The notes: a model not told the origin generated them from the letters alone. DNA of 64,000 bases from UBA6911 sp964481255 (GCA_964481255.1 CAYZTZ010000002.1:1-64000); one strand, 5' to 3'; positions 52,871 to 62,174 are shown, numbered from the stretch's first letter. Translations and numbers: made by a program.

Positions 52871-55198
52871 GTGCGGCCGCCTGTGAGACCCTTGTTCCTG
52901 ATTCTGATGACGGTGCTGTTTTCCCCGTTCCTGCTGGTCCTCTGGCTGATGCTGCTCGTCTGCAACCTGCTCGGCTCGCTCCGGAATCTCCGGCTGAAGC
53001 CCGCGCCGGCCGGCGACGCGCCCCCGTCGGGGCTCGCATCCATCGTGGTCCTGAATTGGAACGGCAGGGACCTCCTGGCCGAGGGGATTCCTTCGATTAT
53101 GCAGGCTGTCAAAACCGACGGCCGTCCCCACGAAATCCTCGTCGTCGATAACGGGAGCGCGGACGGATCCCGGGAATACCTCCGGCAGTTCCACCCGGAT
53201 GTGCGCGTCCTCGCCCTGCCGCGAAACCTGGGCTTCGCCGAGGGCAACAACGAGGGAGTGCGCGCGGCGCGGCATGACGTGGTGATACTGCTCAACAACG
53301 ACATGGTCGTGGACCCCGGTTTCATAAGGCCTCTTCTGGATGGGTTTCGTCCGGAGACCTTCGCCGTGTCAAGCCGGATTCTGATGCAGGATCGCTCCCT
53401 CGTCCGGCACGAGACGGGGAGGACGACGGCGGTTTTTCGCAGGGGAAGGATCGATCTCGGCCACCGCGACCTGGACGGCCCGCCCTTTCCCAGGGCTAAC
53501 TATCCGGTATTTTGGGCGGGGGGCGGGGCTTCGGCCTTCCATCGTGAAAGATTCCTGGCTCTTGGAGGGTTCCGGAGGCTGTACTCCCCGGCCTACGTGG
53601 AGGACGCCGACCTGTCCTATCAGGCATGGAGCCTCGGCTGGGAAGTCACTCTGGCGCCCGAGTCCGTCGTCTATCACAAGCACCGCGCGAGCAGCCTGCG
53701 GCGCTTCAGCCCGTCCGAATTGCAGGTCCTCGTCTCGCGCAATCATTTTCTATTTCTATGGACGAACATATACGACTGGACCATGCTCCTGAGTCACGGG
53801 CTTTTTCTGCCGTGGAACTGCTACAGGCTCACCAGGGACCACGGGGTTTTCCTCTGGAAAAGCGTTCTTCAGGCGGCGGGCTCCATACCGTCGGTTCTCG
53901 CGGCGCGTTTGCGGGTCCCTTTCCGCCGCCTCCTGGACGATCGGCGGATTTTCGAGCTCGCTTCAAAACCCGGATTGTTTTACGGCGCGCGCGAAAACGC
54001 AGGCCGGGGGAAAGGGGCTGCCGCCTGCGGCAAACCGCGCGTTCTCTGGCTCACGGCATATCTTCCGCACCTGGGACGCCACGCGGGGGCAGGACGGATG
54101 TTCCACTTGCTGAAGCGCCTCGCCGGCAATTATTCCATCACCCTGATTACCTTTATGGAAACGGAGGACGAAAAGGAATTCCTTCCTGAGTTGGAAGCCT
54201 TATGCGAAAAAGTGATCGCCGTGAGGCGCGCGCCGCCGCGCCGCTGGCAGCCCTTCCCCTACGAGCCCTTCGAAGCCTTCCGCACACCGGAAATGGAGCA
54301 GGCGCTGGACCGCTGTCTGGAGGAAGCCGACTATAAACTTGTTCAGATGGAGTACAACCAGATGGCGCGCTACGCCGACAGAATCGGGCGCATCCCCAAA
54401 CTGCTGACCAAGCACGAGGTCGATTTCGCCGCGTGCGCGCGCCGGGCGAAACTGGAATCCAATCCGCTCGCAAAGGCCCGCTGGTTCTATAATTATCTCC
54501 AGGTACTGGACAGAGAAACGGAGCTGACCCGCAAGGCGGACGCCGTCATCTGCCTGACCGATGTCGACGCCGAGGCGCTCGGGAGATTCTGTCCTTCCGT
54601 GCCCGTGCATGTGATCCCCACAGGCGTCGACCTTGAGTATTTCCGTCCCCCGGACCGGCCGCCCGAGGCACCCCGCCTTGTATTCGTGGGCGCCTTTCAG
54701 CATTGGCCCAACGTCGACGCGATGCATTATTTCTGCAGGCAGGTGCTCCCTCTGGTCCGCGCGCAAAGGCCGGACGTTGAACTGCTCATCGTCGGCAGCC
54801 GCCCCACGCCTCGCGTCACCTCCCTTTCAGAGATCCCCGGCGTTACGGTCACCGGGTGGGTTCCCGACATCCGCCCGTTTATGGCCCGAAGTTCGGTGTA
54901 TGTCGTGCCTGTCCGTCTCGGAATGGGACTCCGCGGGAAGGTGCTCGAGGCATGGAGCATGCGGATGCCGGTCGTGTCCACCTCGGTCGGCTGCGCCGGG
55001 CTGCGGCGCGAACACGGCGGGAATATTCTTGTGGCGGACTCGGCGGCCGAGTTCGCTTCTCATATCGTATCCCTGTTCGCGGACCCGTCTCTGCGGCAAA
55101 AGCTGGGGGAGGAAGGCAGGAAGACCGCCGAGCGTTACTACGGCTGGGAGCGGGCGGCGCAGCAGCTGGACGCTCTCTACCGGGATTATCTGGATTGA
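52871..55198 (+). CDS. Bifunctional glycosyltransferase: GT2 fused to GT4
   Basis: The 775-residue protein starts with a hydrophobic anchor (about 8-34). A GT2 domain follows (about 55-300): SIVVLNWNGRDLL, VVDNGSADGS, ILLNNDMVVDP (DXD-like), and YVEDADLSYQAW (ED base region). After a linker, a GT4 domain runs from about 385 to the end: VLWLTAYLPHLGRHAGAGRM, HVIPTGVDLEYF, RLVFVGAFQHWPNVDA and an RLGMGLRGKVLEAWS segment in the EX7E place. Two transfer steps may be coupled in one chain. GTG is used as start with no clear ribosome binding site. Confidence 0.88.
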   Translation: MRPPVRPLFLILMTVLFSPFLLVLWLMLLVCNLLGSLRNLRLKPAPAGDAPPSGLASIVVLNWNGRDLLAEGIPSIMQAVKTDGRPHEILVVDNGSADGSREYLRQFHPDVRVLALPRNLGFAEGNNEGVRAARHDVVILLNNDMVVDPGFIRPLLDGFRPETFAVSSRILMQDRSLVRHETGRTTAVFRRGRIDLGHRDLDGPPFPRANYPVFWAGGGASAFHRERFLALGGFRRLYSPAYVEDADLSYQAWSLGWEVTLAPESVVYHKHRASSLRRFSPSELQVLVSRNHFLFLWTNIYDWTMLLSHGLFLPWNCYRLTRDHGVFLWKSVLQAAGSIPSVLAARLRVPFRRLLDDRRIFELASKPGLFYGARENAGRGKGAAACGKPRVLWLTAYLPHLGRHAGAGRMFHLLKRLAGNYSITLITFMETEDEKEFLPELEALCEKVIAVRRAPPRRWQPFPYEPFEAFRTPEMEQALDRCLEEADYKLVQMEYNQMARYADRIGRIPKLLTKHEVDFAACARRAKLESNPLAKARWFYNYLQVLDRETELTRKADAVICLTDVDAEALGRFCPSVPVHVIPTGVDLEYFRPPDRPPEAPRLVFVGAFQHWPNVDAMHYFCRQVLPLVRAQRPDVELLIVGSRPTPRVTSLSEIPGVTVTGWVPDIRPFMARSSVYVVPVRLGMGLRGKVLEAWSMRMPVVSTSVGCAGLRREHGGNILVADSAAEFASHIVSLFADPSLRQKLGEEGRKTAERYYGWERAAQQLDALYRDYLD

Positions 55199-55316
55199 TG
55201 TTCGGAGACGTGAATATTTTCGGGCGGGCGTGAACGCCATGGCGCCGATGGGCTCAGCCCGTCCTTCCTTAGGGACAACCGGGCGTCCGCTGCGGCCGGA
55301 TACGGGGTCCAAAGAC

Positions 55317-55439
55317 ATGATACGGAATTTGCTGTCCCTGGCCCTCAAAGCCGTTGTGCTTCCCTTCCGCTTCCTGTGGCTGCTCGGCGTCTGGCTTCGG
55401 CTTCGCTATAGCGGCCGGAGAGCATCCAGTTCCAAATGA
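55317..55439 (+). CDS. Possible 40-aa membrane peptide
   Basis: A frame starting MIRNLLSLALKAVVLPFRF and ending RYSGRRASSSK contains one hydrophobic helix of about 20 residues followed by a basic tail, typical of a single-pass peptide with cytoplasmic C-terminus. It lies 118 bp after the GT2-GT4 gene and could start earlier at 55239 (66 residues). I recognise no family, and chance is not excluded. Confidence 0.35.
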   Translation: MIRNLLSLALKAVVLPFRFLWLLGVWLRLRYSGRRASSSK

Positions 55440-55551
55440 TCGAAAGTGGGCGGCGGACATGTTCCGTCTGCCGAGGTCCATCCTTAGGGAATACATGCCA
55501 AAGGGCCCGCGCACGGGATCCGGCCCGCCGCTTCGGATGCCGTTGTCATGG

Positions 55552-56235
55552 TCAGTCCATGAAGGCATATTTCAGGATGAAATAGATGGCGGCGACACCG
55601 TCCTTCCATCCGATCTTCTTGCCCTCGGAATAGTCCCGGCCGCTGTAAGATATAGGCACTTCATAAACCCGGAACCGCGCCTTGCCGATCTTTGCGGTGA
55701 ATTCCGGCTCGAAACCGAAGCGATTCTCCCTCAGAGATATCCTTTTCAGAACATCCGCGCGGAACGCCTTGTAACAGGTTTCCATATCCGTAAGGTTCAG
55801 ACCGGTAAACATATTCGACAGCGTCGTCAAGACGTGATTCCCCACCGAATGCCAGAAGAAAAGGACGCGGTGCGGTCCTCCCAGAAAGCGCGAACCATAG
55901 ACGACATCCGCCTTGTCGGCCAAAATCGGCCCGATGAGATTCGGGTATTCGGCCGGGTCATATTCGAGGTCGGCGTCCTGAATAACCACGATGTCCCCGG
56001 ACACCGCGGCGAAACCTGCGCGAAGCGCCGCACCCTTCCCCCTGTTCCTCTCCTGGAAGACGATTTTCAGGTCATCGGACGGCGGGATGGACTTGAGGAT
56101 CTCACGAGTCCCGTCCGTCGAGCCGTCATCCACCATGATTATTTCCTTCGGAAGTGGGACCTTGCGGACGCGGTCCAGCACCTGCAAAACCGTCCCTTTT
56201 TCGTTATACACGGGAATAACCACCGATAGTTTCAT
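55552..56235 (-). CDS. Dolichyl-phosphate mannose synthase-like glycosyltransferase (GT2, DPM1 type)
   Basis: The 227-residue protein has KLSVVIPVYNEKGTV, IIMVDDGSTDGTREIL, RNRGKGAALRAGF, VIQDADLEYDP (DXD), VVYGSRFLGG, and NRFGFEPEFTAKI with YEVPISYSGRDYSEGKKI. These identify a soluble DPM1-like polyprenyl-phosphate glycosyltransferase without C-terminal membrane helices. It would charge undecaprenyl phosphate with a sugar used on the periplasmic side, for example by the GT87-like enzyme at 203. It is the only minus-strand gene inside the polysaccharide locus. Confidence 0.92.
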   Translation of the reverse strand: MKLSVVIPVYNEKGTVLQVLDRVRKVPLPKEIIMVDDGSTDGTREILKSIPPSDDLKIVFQERNRGKGAALRAGFAAVSGDIVVIQDADLEYDPAEYPNLIGPILADKADVVYGSRFLGGPHRVLFFWHSVGNHVLTTLSNMFTGLNLTDMETCYKAFRADVLKRISLRENRFGFEPEFTAKIGKARFRVYEVPISYSGRDYSEGKKIGWKDGVAAIYFILKYAFMD

Positions 56236-56565
56236 ATCGCGCGCCCTGGAAAACAGCTATAATAGCCCAGGGGGGCGAGCATAGGAACAAGGATATTAAG
56301 GCTCCAACGCGATCGTCCGCAGTTCCCGACCGTCCGGCCCATGCGGGCCCGCGGACGGCCGGTTCGAAGGCATGACCCGCGCCGATCCGGTTCCCGCGGG
56401 CGGATGGGATTTGTCGCAATAGCCGCCAAGGACATGAATCGGACGGTTCCCGCGAAGGGCGTTTCCAGGTGTGGAATTCGTGCAGTCATCGGCTTCCGTT
56501 TTTTCCACGGCCTCCCGGCTTTTCCGCGGTCGGCCCTTGATCCGGACTCGGCCTGAGGCTGCGTC
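56236..56565. other. Divergent intergenic region inside the polysaccharide locus (330 bp)
   Basis: This spacer separates the minus-strand DPM1-like gene from the plus-strand GT2 genes and should contain both promoters. A TATAAT-like stretch (CAGCTATAATAGC, near 56258) lies close to the DPM1-like start. I see no coding frame with family features and no known RNA. Confidence 0.4.
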
Positions 56566-57609
56566 ATGAGGTTCATGCAGAACTCCCCGAGGATTTCGAT
56601 CATCATACCGAACCACAACGGCTGCGGATATCTGGAGAATTGCCTCCGTTCCCTGCTGGCGCAGACCCATGCGCCGATGGAGATCGTGATCGTGGACAAC
56701 GCCTCCTCCGACCGCTCGGTTGAGGTCGCCGCGGCGCTTGCGCCCCAGGCGATTTTGCTGCGGCAAAAGGAGAATCTGGGATTCGCCGGGGGCGCCAACG
56801 CCGGGATTCGAGCAGCGAGGGGAGATTGGGTGGCGATTCTCAACAACGACACCGAAGCGGCGGCCGATTGGCTGTCGGAATGCGCGCGGGCCGTCCAGGA
56901 TCATCCGGACGCGTCGTTTCTGGCGTGCAAGATATTCGATTTCCGCGACCGCGGGCTTCTTTACAGCGCCGGGGATTGCTTTCTCCGGGCCGGCATAGGC
57001 TATCGGCGGGGGCAGGAACAGAGGGACCGCCCGGATTTAAGCATGGAATGCGAGATATTCTCCGCCTCGGGATGCGCGGCGCTATACAGCGCCCGCGCTC
57101 TCCGAGAAGCCGGGGGATTCGACGAGCGTTTTTTCGCGTACCTCGAGGACGTGGACCTGGGACTGAGGCTCCAGGCCGCGGGCCATCGCGGCTATTACGT
57201 ACCCAGCGCGGAAGTGTATCACCACGGAGCGGCGACCAGCGGCGGCGAGTTCTCCCCTCTGGCGGTTCGCCTGCGGACCCGCAACGCATTGTTGCTTTTG
57301 CTCAAGAGCATGCCTGTTCCCATGCTGCTGCGATGGATGCCCCTGATACTTTTCGCCCAGGCGGCCTGGCTCATCCGCGCGGCGCGCCATGGACGGCTGG
57401 TTCCCTACATCCGGGGCCTGGCGGAAGCTTTCCGACTCGCCCCGGCGATGGTCCGCGCAAGGCGCAGCCTGCGGAGGCACTGGCGGGGTTTGCTGCCGCG
57501 GCTACGGCATAGGATCCTGCAGTCCGAGGCCATGGCGCGCCGGGATTTTCAGCCGCCGCAGGCGCAAGGCGCGTCCCTTTTCCTGAAGCTGTACTTCCGC
57601 CTGTTCTGA
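56566..57609 (+). CDS. Glycosyltransferase family 2 (rhamnosyltransferase-like)
   Basis: The 347-residue protein has RISIIIPNHNGCGYLENCL, IVIVDNASSDRS, ENLGFAGGANAGIRAARGD, AILNNDTEAAADW (DXD-like NDT), ASGCAALYSARALREAGGFDE, and FAYLEDVDLGLRLQAAGH. This layout is the WbbL/RfbN-like group of GT2 enzymes of surface polysaccharides. A C-terminal membrane-associated helical part follows (about residues 250-290). It is the first of three consecutive GT2 genes on this strand. Confidence 0.92.
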   Translation: MRFMQNSPRISIIIPNHNGCGYLENCLRSLLAQTHAPMEIVIVDNASSDRSVEVAAALAPQAILLRQKENLGFAGGANAGIRAARGDWVAILNNDTEAAADWLSECARAVQDHPDASFLACKIFDFRDRGLLYSAGDCFLRAGIGYRRGQEQRDRPDLSMECEIFSASGCAALYSARALREAGGFDERFFAYLEDVDLGLRLQAAGHRGYYVPSAEVYHHGAATSGGEFSPLAVRLRTRNALLLLLKSMPVPMLLRWMPLILFAQAAWLIRAARHGRLVPYIRGLAEAFRLAPAMVRARRSLRRHWRGLLPRLRHRILQSEAMARRDFQPPQAQGASLFLKLYFRLF

Positions 57610-57646
57610 AAAGGCGCGGCGGCGCCGTAAAGAAACGGAGTCCACG

Positions 57647-58576
57647 TTGATCTCGACAGTCATCGCGAACTGGAACAGCGGGCGTCTCCTCGAGAACTGC
57701 GTGCGCTCCCTGCTGCAAAACGCGGGGAAATGCCAAATCGTCGTCGTGGATAACGCATCCGAGGACTCCAGCCTGCAGTTCGCCCGCGATACCGGGGCGG
57801 ACCTGCTGATACTGCGAAACGAAAGGAACCTGGGTTTCGCCGCGGCCAACAACATCGGCTGGCGCGCCGCGCGCGGGACTTTCATCCTGTTCCTGAATCC
57901 GGACACGGAATGCCTCCCGGGTTCCGTCGATTGTCTGCGCGGGACCCTGGCGGCGGACCGTCGCGTCTGGGCGGCGGGGGGGTGTCTTGTGAGCCTTTCC
58001 GGACAATCCCAGGCGGAGTTCAACGTAAGGGCCTTCCCGACCGTTGAGAGCGTGGCGGCGACGATGCTCTTTCTCGATAAAATATGGCCGAAGCATCCCT
58101 GGTCGGCCGGATGCGCTTCGCCCCCCGGCGGCGCCGCGGTGGACGTCGACCAGCCCGCAGGCGCCTGCCTGATGGTCTCGCGGGACGCGCTGGAGCTTCT
58201 CGGAGGCTTCGATGAAAGCTTCGCGCCCGCCTGGTTTGAGGACGTGGATCTCTGCCGCCGCATTTGGGATCGGGGCGGCCGGATCCAGTATCAGCCGGCC
58301 GCGCGCTTCCTGCACCACGGCGGCTATAGCCTCGGCCTCCTGTCCCAGCGGGATTTTCTCCGATTCTTTCATGCGAATCAGCTCCGGTATTTCCACAAGC
58401 ACTTCGGCCCCGCGGCGGCGCGCCGCGTCCGGCGATGGATCGTGCTGGGCCTTTGTCTGCGCAGCGCACTCTCGCTGGCCTGCGCTTCCGAGCCCGGGAA
58501 ATCAAGGCTGTCCTCGGCAAGGAGCTATCGGGCGGCGGCCCGGGACATTCTTCGGTCGGAGGAGGCGCAGGGATGA
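57647..58576 (+). CDS. Glycosyltransferase family 2
   Basis: The 309-residue protein has ISTVIANWNSGRLLENCVRSL, VVVDNASEDSS, ERNLGFAAANNIGWRAARG, FLNPDTE (DXD-like), ACLMVSRDALELLGGFDESF, and FEDVDLCRRIWDRG. The active-site order is the same as in the previous gene. A TTG start is used because the frame begins at the family N-terminus; the spacer is 37 bp. Its stop overlaps the next start by 4 bp, so the pair is translationally coupled. Confidence 0.9.
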   Translation: MISTVIANWNSGRLLENCVRSLLQNAGKCQIVVVDNASEDSSLQFARDTGADLLILRNERNLGFAAANNIGWRAARGTFILFLNPDTECLPGSVDCLRGTLAADRRVWAAGGCLVSLSGQSQAEFNVRAFPTVESVAATMLFLDKIWPKHPWSAGCASPPGGAAVDVDQPAGACLMVSRDALELLGGFDESFAPAWFEDVDLCRRIWDRGGRIQYQPAARFLHHGGYSLGLLSQRDFLRFFHANQLRYFHKHFGPAAARRVRRWIVLGLCLRSALSLACASEPGKSRLSSARSYRAAARDILRSEEAQG

Positions 58577-59625
58577 ACGACAGGCTGCTGGTCAGCATCG
58601 TGACTTTTAATTCCGGCCCTTATCTCAAGGCCTGCCTGCAGAGTCTGCAGGAGCAGACTTTCCGGGGCTTTAAAATCGTTCTCTGGGACAACGCTTCCAC
58701 CGACAACAGCCGCGCCATAGTGTCGGAATGCCGCCATCTTCTGGCGTACACCCGTTTCTCGGAAGAGAATGTCGGATTCTGCGCGGCCCAGAACCGGCTG
58801 ATTGCGGCGTCATCTTCCGATTACGTCCTGGTGCTGAATCCGGATGTCGTTCTTGACAAACGGTTCCTGGAAATCCTGATTCGCGAAATGGACGCCGATG
58901 AAAGCGCCGGGGCCGCGACCGGAAAGCTTTGGCGCCTGGAGCAGGATGCCTTCGACCCCGAAACCTCTGCTGAGCCGCGAGAGTCGCGCAGCAAGATCCT
59001 GGACAGCACCGGAATGTATCTGACCCCCGCACAGCGTCATTTCGACAGGGGTTCGGGCGAGATCGATACAGGGCAGTACGACCGGCGCGCCTATGTCTTC
59101 GGGGCCACCGGTGCGGCGGCCCTGTACCGGCGGATCATGCTGGAGGACATCCGGAACGGGAGCCAGTATTTTGACGAGAGCTTTTTCTACTATCGCGAGG
59201 ACGCGGATCTGGCATGGAGGTCCCAGTGGATGGGGTGGCGCTGCCTTTATGTTCCCGAGGCAACGGGATATCACGCACGACGGGTGTTGCCCCAAAGACG
59301 CTCCTTGCTTCCCGGCGCGATCAACATGCACTCCTTCAAGAACCGCTTTCTCCTGCGCATCAAAAACATGGACCTCGGCACCTATGCCCGCTTTTTCATC
59401 CCGATTACGCTGCGCGACGCCGGAAGCGTCGCGTATGTTTTAACGCGGGAATGGTCGTCGCTTCCCGGCATACGTCTCCTTATCCGCGCCTTGCCCGACG
59501 CGTGGGCCCAGCGAAAATCCCTGCAGCGCCGCCGGAGAGTTTCCCCGCGCGACGTGCGCTCCTGGATCTCGTATCGTCCCGTGGTGAAGGAAATCGCCAT
59601 AAAGGACCGCGCCGACGGGCCTTGA
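58573..59625 (+). CDS. Glycosyltransferase family 2
   Basis: The 350-residue protein has LLVSIVTFNSGPYLKACLQSL, VLWDNASTDNSRAIV, ENVGFCAAQNRLI, VLNPDVVLDK (DXD-like), VFGATGAAALYRRIMLEDI, and FYYREDADLAWRSQ. A C-terminal region with basic and hydrophobic segments follows. An upstream in-frame extension lies inside the previous gene and was not used; GGAGG precedes the ATG. The series of three GT2 enzymes suggests a repeat unit or capping oligosaccharide with several linkages. Confidence 0.9.
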   Translation: MNDRLLVSIVTFNSGPYLKACLQSLQEQTFRGFKIVLWDNASTDNSRAIVSECRHLLAYTRFSEENVGFCAAQNRLIAASSSDYVLVLNPDVVLDKRFLEILIREMDADESAGAATGKLWRLEQDAFDPETSAEPRESRSKILDSTGMYLTPAQRHFDRGSGEIDTGQYDRRAYVFGATGAAALYRRIMLEDIRNGSQYFDESFFYYREDADLAWRSQWMGWRCLYVPEATGYHARRVLPQRRSLLPGAINMHSFKNRFLLRIKNMDLGTYARFFIPITLRDAGSVAYVLTREWSSLPGIRLLIRALPDAWAQRKSLQRRRRVSPRDVRSWISYRPVVKEIAIKDRADGP

Positions 59626-59650
59626 AGCCCGGCGGCCCGCGGGGTCCGGT

Positions 59651-60697
59651 TCAGCAAAGCCTCAGATCCGCGCAGGCGTTCAGGGCAAGATCCGGGGGCC
59701 GGGGATTCAGCAGCTTCGGCGTGCCGGCGGCGGCTATCATGACCGCGTTATCCGTGGTCAGCATGGGGCTGGGATAGTAGACCCGCGCCGGGGGTGAGCC
59801 GTCTTCCTTGCGGCCTTTTCCCTCGAAGGTTTCCTTGAACGCCCGCCGCAGAAGGCTATTGCAGGCGACCCCCCCCACCAGCAGGATGGAACGCGGCGCG
59901 AGCCGGGACTGAGCCCTTCGGGTCTGCAGGACGAGTGTGTCGACGATCGCCTTCTGATAGCTGGCCACAAGATCCAGGGTCCTTTGCGCGATCCTCCCGC
60001 CGGGGCGCCGCGGTCTGATGCCTGTCTGCTGAATGTGGCGCAGCGCCGCGGTCTTGAACCCGCTGAAACTGAAATCCAGGCTGCCGTCGCTGATCTTGGG
60101 TATGGAAAAGTGAAAACGGCCGGCGTCGCCGTGTCGTGAAAGCTTGTCGATGACCGGTCCTCCGGGGTAGCCCAGGCCGAGGAATTTGGCGATCTTATCC
60201 ATAGCCTCGCCAGCGGCGTCGTCGCGCGTGCGCCCCACGGATTCGTATATGCCCGGTCCGGTCGAATAGACGAGAGAGGTGTGCCCCCCGGACACAATCA
60301 AAGCCAGCAATGGATATTCGATCTCAGGGTTTTCCACGAAAGCCGAAAAGATGTGCCCCTCCAGGTGATTCACCGGCACCAGAGGTTTTTGGAGGGAAAA
60401 GGCCATGGCCTTTGCGAAGGAGAGCCCCACCAGAAGGGAACCGATAAGACCGGGGCCCTGGGTGACGGCGATCCCGTCGATGTCTCTGTAAGACTTGCCG
60501 GCATCCTCGAAGGCCCGCCGGACCACGTACCCGATATTGCGCAGATGTTCGCGGCTGGCCAGTTCCGGGACCACTCCGCCGAAGCTGCGGTGCGTCGGGA
60601 CTTGCGATGCCACAATCGTGGAAAGGACGCGGCGCCCGTCTTCAACGAGGGCGGCGGCCGTTTCATCGCACGACGATTCTATTCCCAGGACCAGCAT
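59651..60697 (-). CDS. tsaD: tRNA N6-adenosine threonylcarbamoyltransferase TsaD
   Basis: TsaD, with TsaB and TsaE, transfers the threonylcarbamoyl group to A37 of ANN-decoding tRNAs. The 348-residue protein has VLGIESSCDETAAALV, RSFGGVVPELASREHL, VTQGPGLIGSLLVGL, the metal-binding HLEGHIF motif (HxxxH), ALIVSGGHTSLV and LDFSFSGFKTA. All are family-defining. It runs opposite to the polysaccharide locus and ends 25 bp from the convergent GT2 gene. Confidence 0.97.
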   Translation of the reverse strand: MLVLGIESSCDETAAALVEDGRRVLSTIVASQVPTHRSFGGVVPELASREHLRNIGYVVRRAFEDAGKSYRDIDGIAVTQGPGLIGSLLVGLSFAKAMAFSLQKPLVPVNHLEGHIFSAFVENPEIEYPLLALIVSGGHTSLVYSTGPGIYESVGRTRDDAAGEAMDKIAKFLGLGYPGGPVIDKLSRHGDAGRFHFSIPKISDGSLDFSFSGFKTAALRHIQQTGIRPRRPGGRIAQRTLDLVASYQKAIVDTLVLQTRRAQSRLAPRSILLVGGVACNSLLRRAFKETFEGKGRKEDGSPPARVYYPSPMLTTDNAVMIAAAGTPKLLNPRPPDLALNACADLRLC

Positions 60698-60729
60698 GAC
60701 AGCGGACTTCTTCCCTCACGGTGCGCGCC

Positions 60730-61764
60730 TCACGACCGCAGTTCCGCGAGAGACTCGCGGAAAGGCGGCCGGGCTATGCCCCGCTCGGTGATTATGGCGC
60801 GGACATAGCGATGCGGCGTGACATCGAAAGCCGGGTGGGCCGCCGGGACGCCCGGCGGCGTGATCAAAACGCCCTTGATCCTGCGGACCTCCTCGGGATC
60901 CCTCTCCTCAATGGGAATGCCGCCGCCGTCCGGGATCGCGGGGTCCAGGGTGGATAGCGGCGCGGCGACATAAAAGGGCACTCCGTTCTCCTTCGCGAGA
61001 ACGGCCACGGAATAGGTCCCGATTTTGTTGGCGACGTCCCCGTTGGCCGCGATCCGGTCGGCGCCGACGACGACGCAGTCGATGACGCCCTTCTGCATAA
61101 AGTAGCCTGCCATATTGTCCGCGATGACCGTCACCGGGATGCCGTCCCTCTGCAGTTCCCACGCGGTCAGCCGCGCCCCCTGAAGGAAAGGCCGCGTCTC
61201 GTCGGCGAAGACATGTATCTTCCTCCCGGCCTCCACGGCAGCCCGGATCACGCCGAGCGCCGTCCCATAGCCGGCTGTGGCGAGAGCGCCGGCGTTGCAG
61301 TGCGTCAAAACATGACCTCTCTCCGGAATCAGTTCCCGCCCCAGGCGGCCGATTCTCCGGTTGATCTCGATATCCTCGGCATGCATCCCGCGCGCCTCGC
61401 GGATCAGGCCGGAGCGGACGGCCTGGATCCCCTGCGGGCGCCATCGTTCGTAAGCCCTCTTCATCCGCTCGACGGCCCAAAAAAGATTGACAGCCGTGGG
61501 ACGCGTGGCCCGCATTTCCGAGCAGACCCGCTCGAAAAGCGCGTCCATCTCACGGGCGTCGGCGGGGCCGGCATCCTGCATTCCGAGGGCGATCCCCATC
61601 GCCGCGGCGATACCGATCGCGGGGGCTCCGCGGATCACCATGCTGCGGATCGCCTCGGCGACCTCCCCGTGCCGCGTGCAGGTGCGATAGATCTCCTCGT
61701 CCGGCAGCAGCCGCTGATCCAGCATCACCACGCCGGAATCCGTCCACTCGATCGTTCGTATCAT
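60730..61764 (-). CDS. mtnA: S-methyl-5-thioribose-1-phosphate isomerase
   Basis: MtnA isomerises methylthioribose 1-phosphate to methylthioribulose 1-phosphate in methionine salvage. The 344-residue protein has IRGAPAIGIAAAMG, the catalytic cysteine region VLTHCNAGALATAGYGTALG, DETRPFLQGARLTAWEL and the catalytic Asp in VVGADRIAANGDVANKIGTY. The ATG at 61764 follows GAGG; a TTG five codons upstream is less likely. It lies 32 bp upstream of tsaD, so the two probably share a transcript. Confidence 0.95.
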   Translation of the reverse strand: MIRTIEWTDSGVVMLDQRLLPDEEIYRTCTRHGEVAEAIRSMVIRGAPAIGIAAAMGIALGMQDAGPADAREMDALFERVCSEMRATRPTAVNLFWAVERMKRAYERWRPQGIQAVRSGLIREARGMHAEDIEINRRIGRLGRELIPERGHVLTHCNAGALATAGYGTALGVIRAAVEAGRKIHVFADETRPFLQGARLTAWELQRDGIPVTVIADNMAGYFMQKGVIDCVVVGADRIAANGDVANKIGTYSVAVLAKENGVPFYVAAPLSTLDPAIPDGGGIPIEERDPEEVRRIKGVLITPPGVPAAHPAFDVTPHRYVRAIITERGIARPPFRESLAELRS

Positions 61765-61891
61765 CGGGATCCTCGACAAAGGCGAAGTCTAGCCCAACGG
61801 GCATGGTTTTGGAAGGGGCGCCGCGCCCTTCGGAAGCTGCCTCGCACCAGGACCAGCCGGACCGCGGATAAGATTCCTGCGGCGGATTTTA

Positions 61892-61921
61892 TTGACAGGA
61901 GCCGCGATCTGATGGTATAAA
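61892..61921 (+). promoter_or_regulatory. Consensus-like promoter upstream of the cobalamin riboswitch
   Basis: TTGACA (61892-61897) and TATAAA (61916-61921) are 18 nt apart, with an extended TGG before the -10. Transcription would begin about 25 nt before the riboswitch aptamer. Confidence 0.75.
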
Positions 61922-61949
61922 AATATTTTTATGGATCTCTGAAAAGCGA

Positions 61950-62135
61950 ACCGAGGTGCCCCGATCGGGGTTAAAAGGGAAGTGGGTGAAAATCCCACAC
62001 GGTCCCGCCACTGTAATCGGAAAGCCCGGCGCCTGCGGCCCTTGATATCCGGAGGGCCCGCCACTCGTTTGAAATCCAGGACGGGGAAGGTGAGACGCCC
62101 GGCGACGACCCGTAAGTCAGGAAACCTGCCTCTTC
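61950..62135 (+). promoter_or_regulatory. Cobalamin (AdoCbl) riboswitch
   Basis: Conserved blocks appear in order: CCGAGGTGCC, TTAAAAGGGAAG, GGGTGAAAATCCCAC, ACGGTCCCGCCACTGTAA (the B12 box core), and GACGACCCGTAAGTCAGGAAACCTGCC at the 3' end. This is the standard class I cobalamin aptamer layout. It ends about 40 nt before the start codon of the binding-protein gene, so it probably represses translation or transcription of the uptake operon when cobalamin is present. Confidence 0.96.
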
Positions 62136-62174
62136 GCCCGTTTCAGCCAACTCTTCGCGAGAAAGAGTCCTGAA

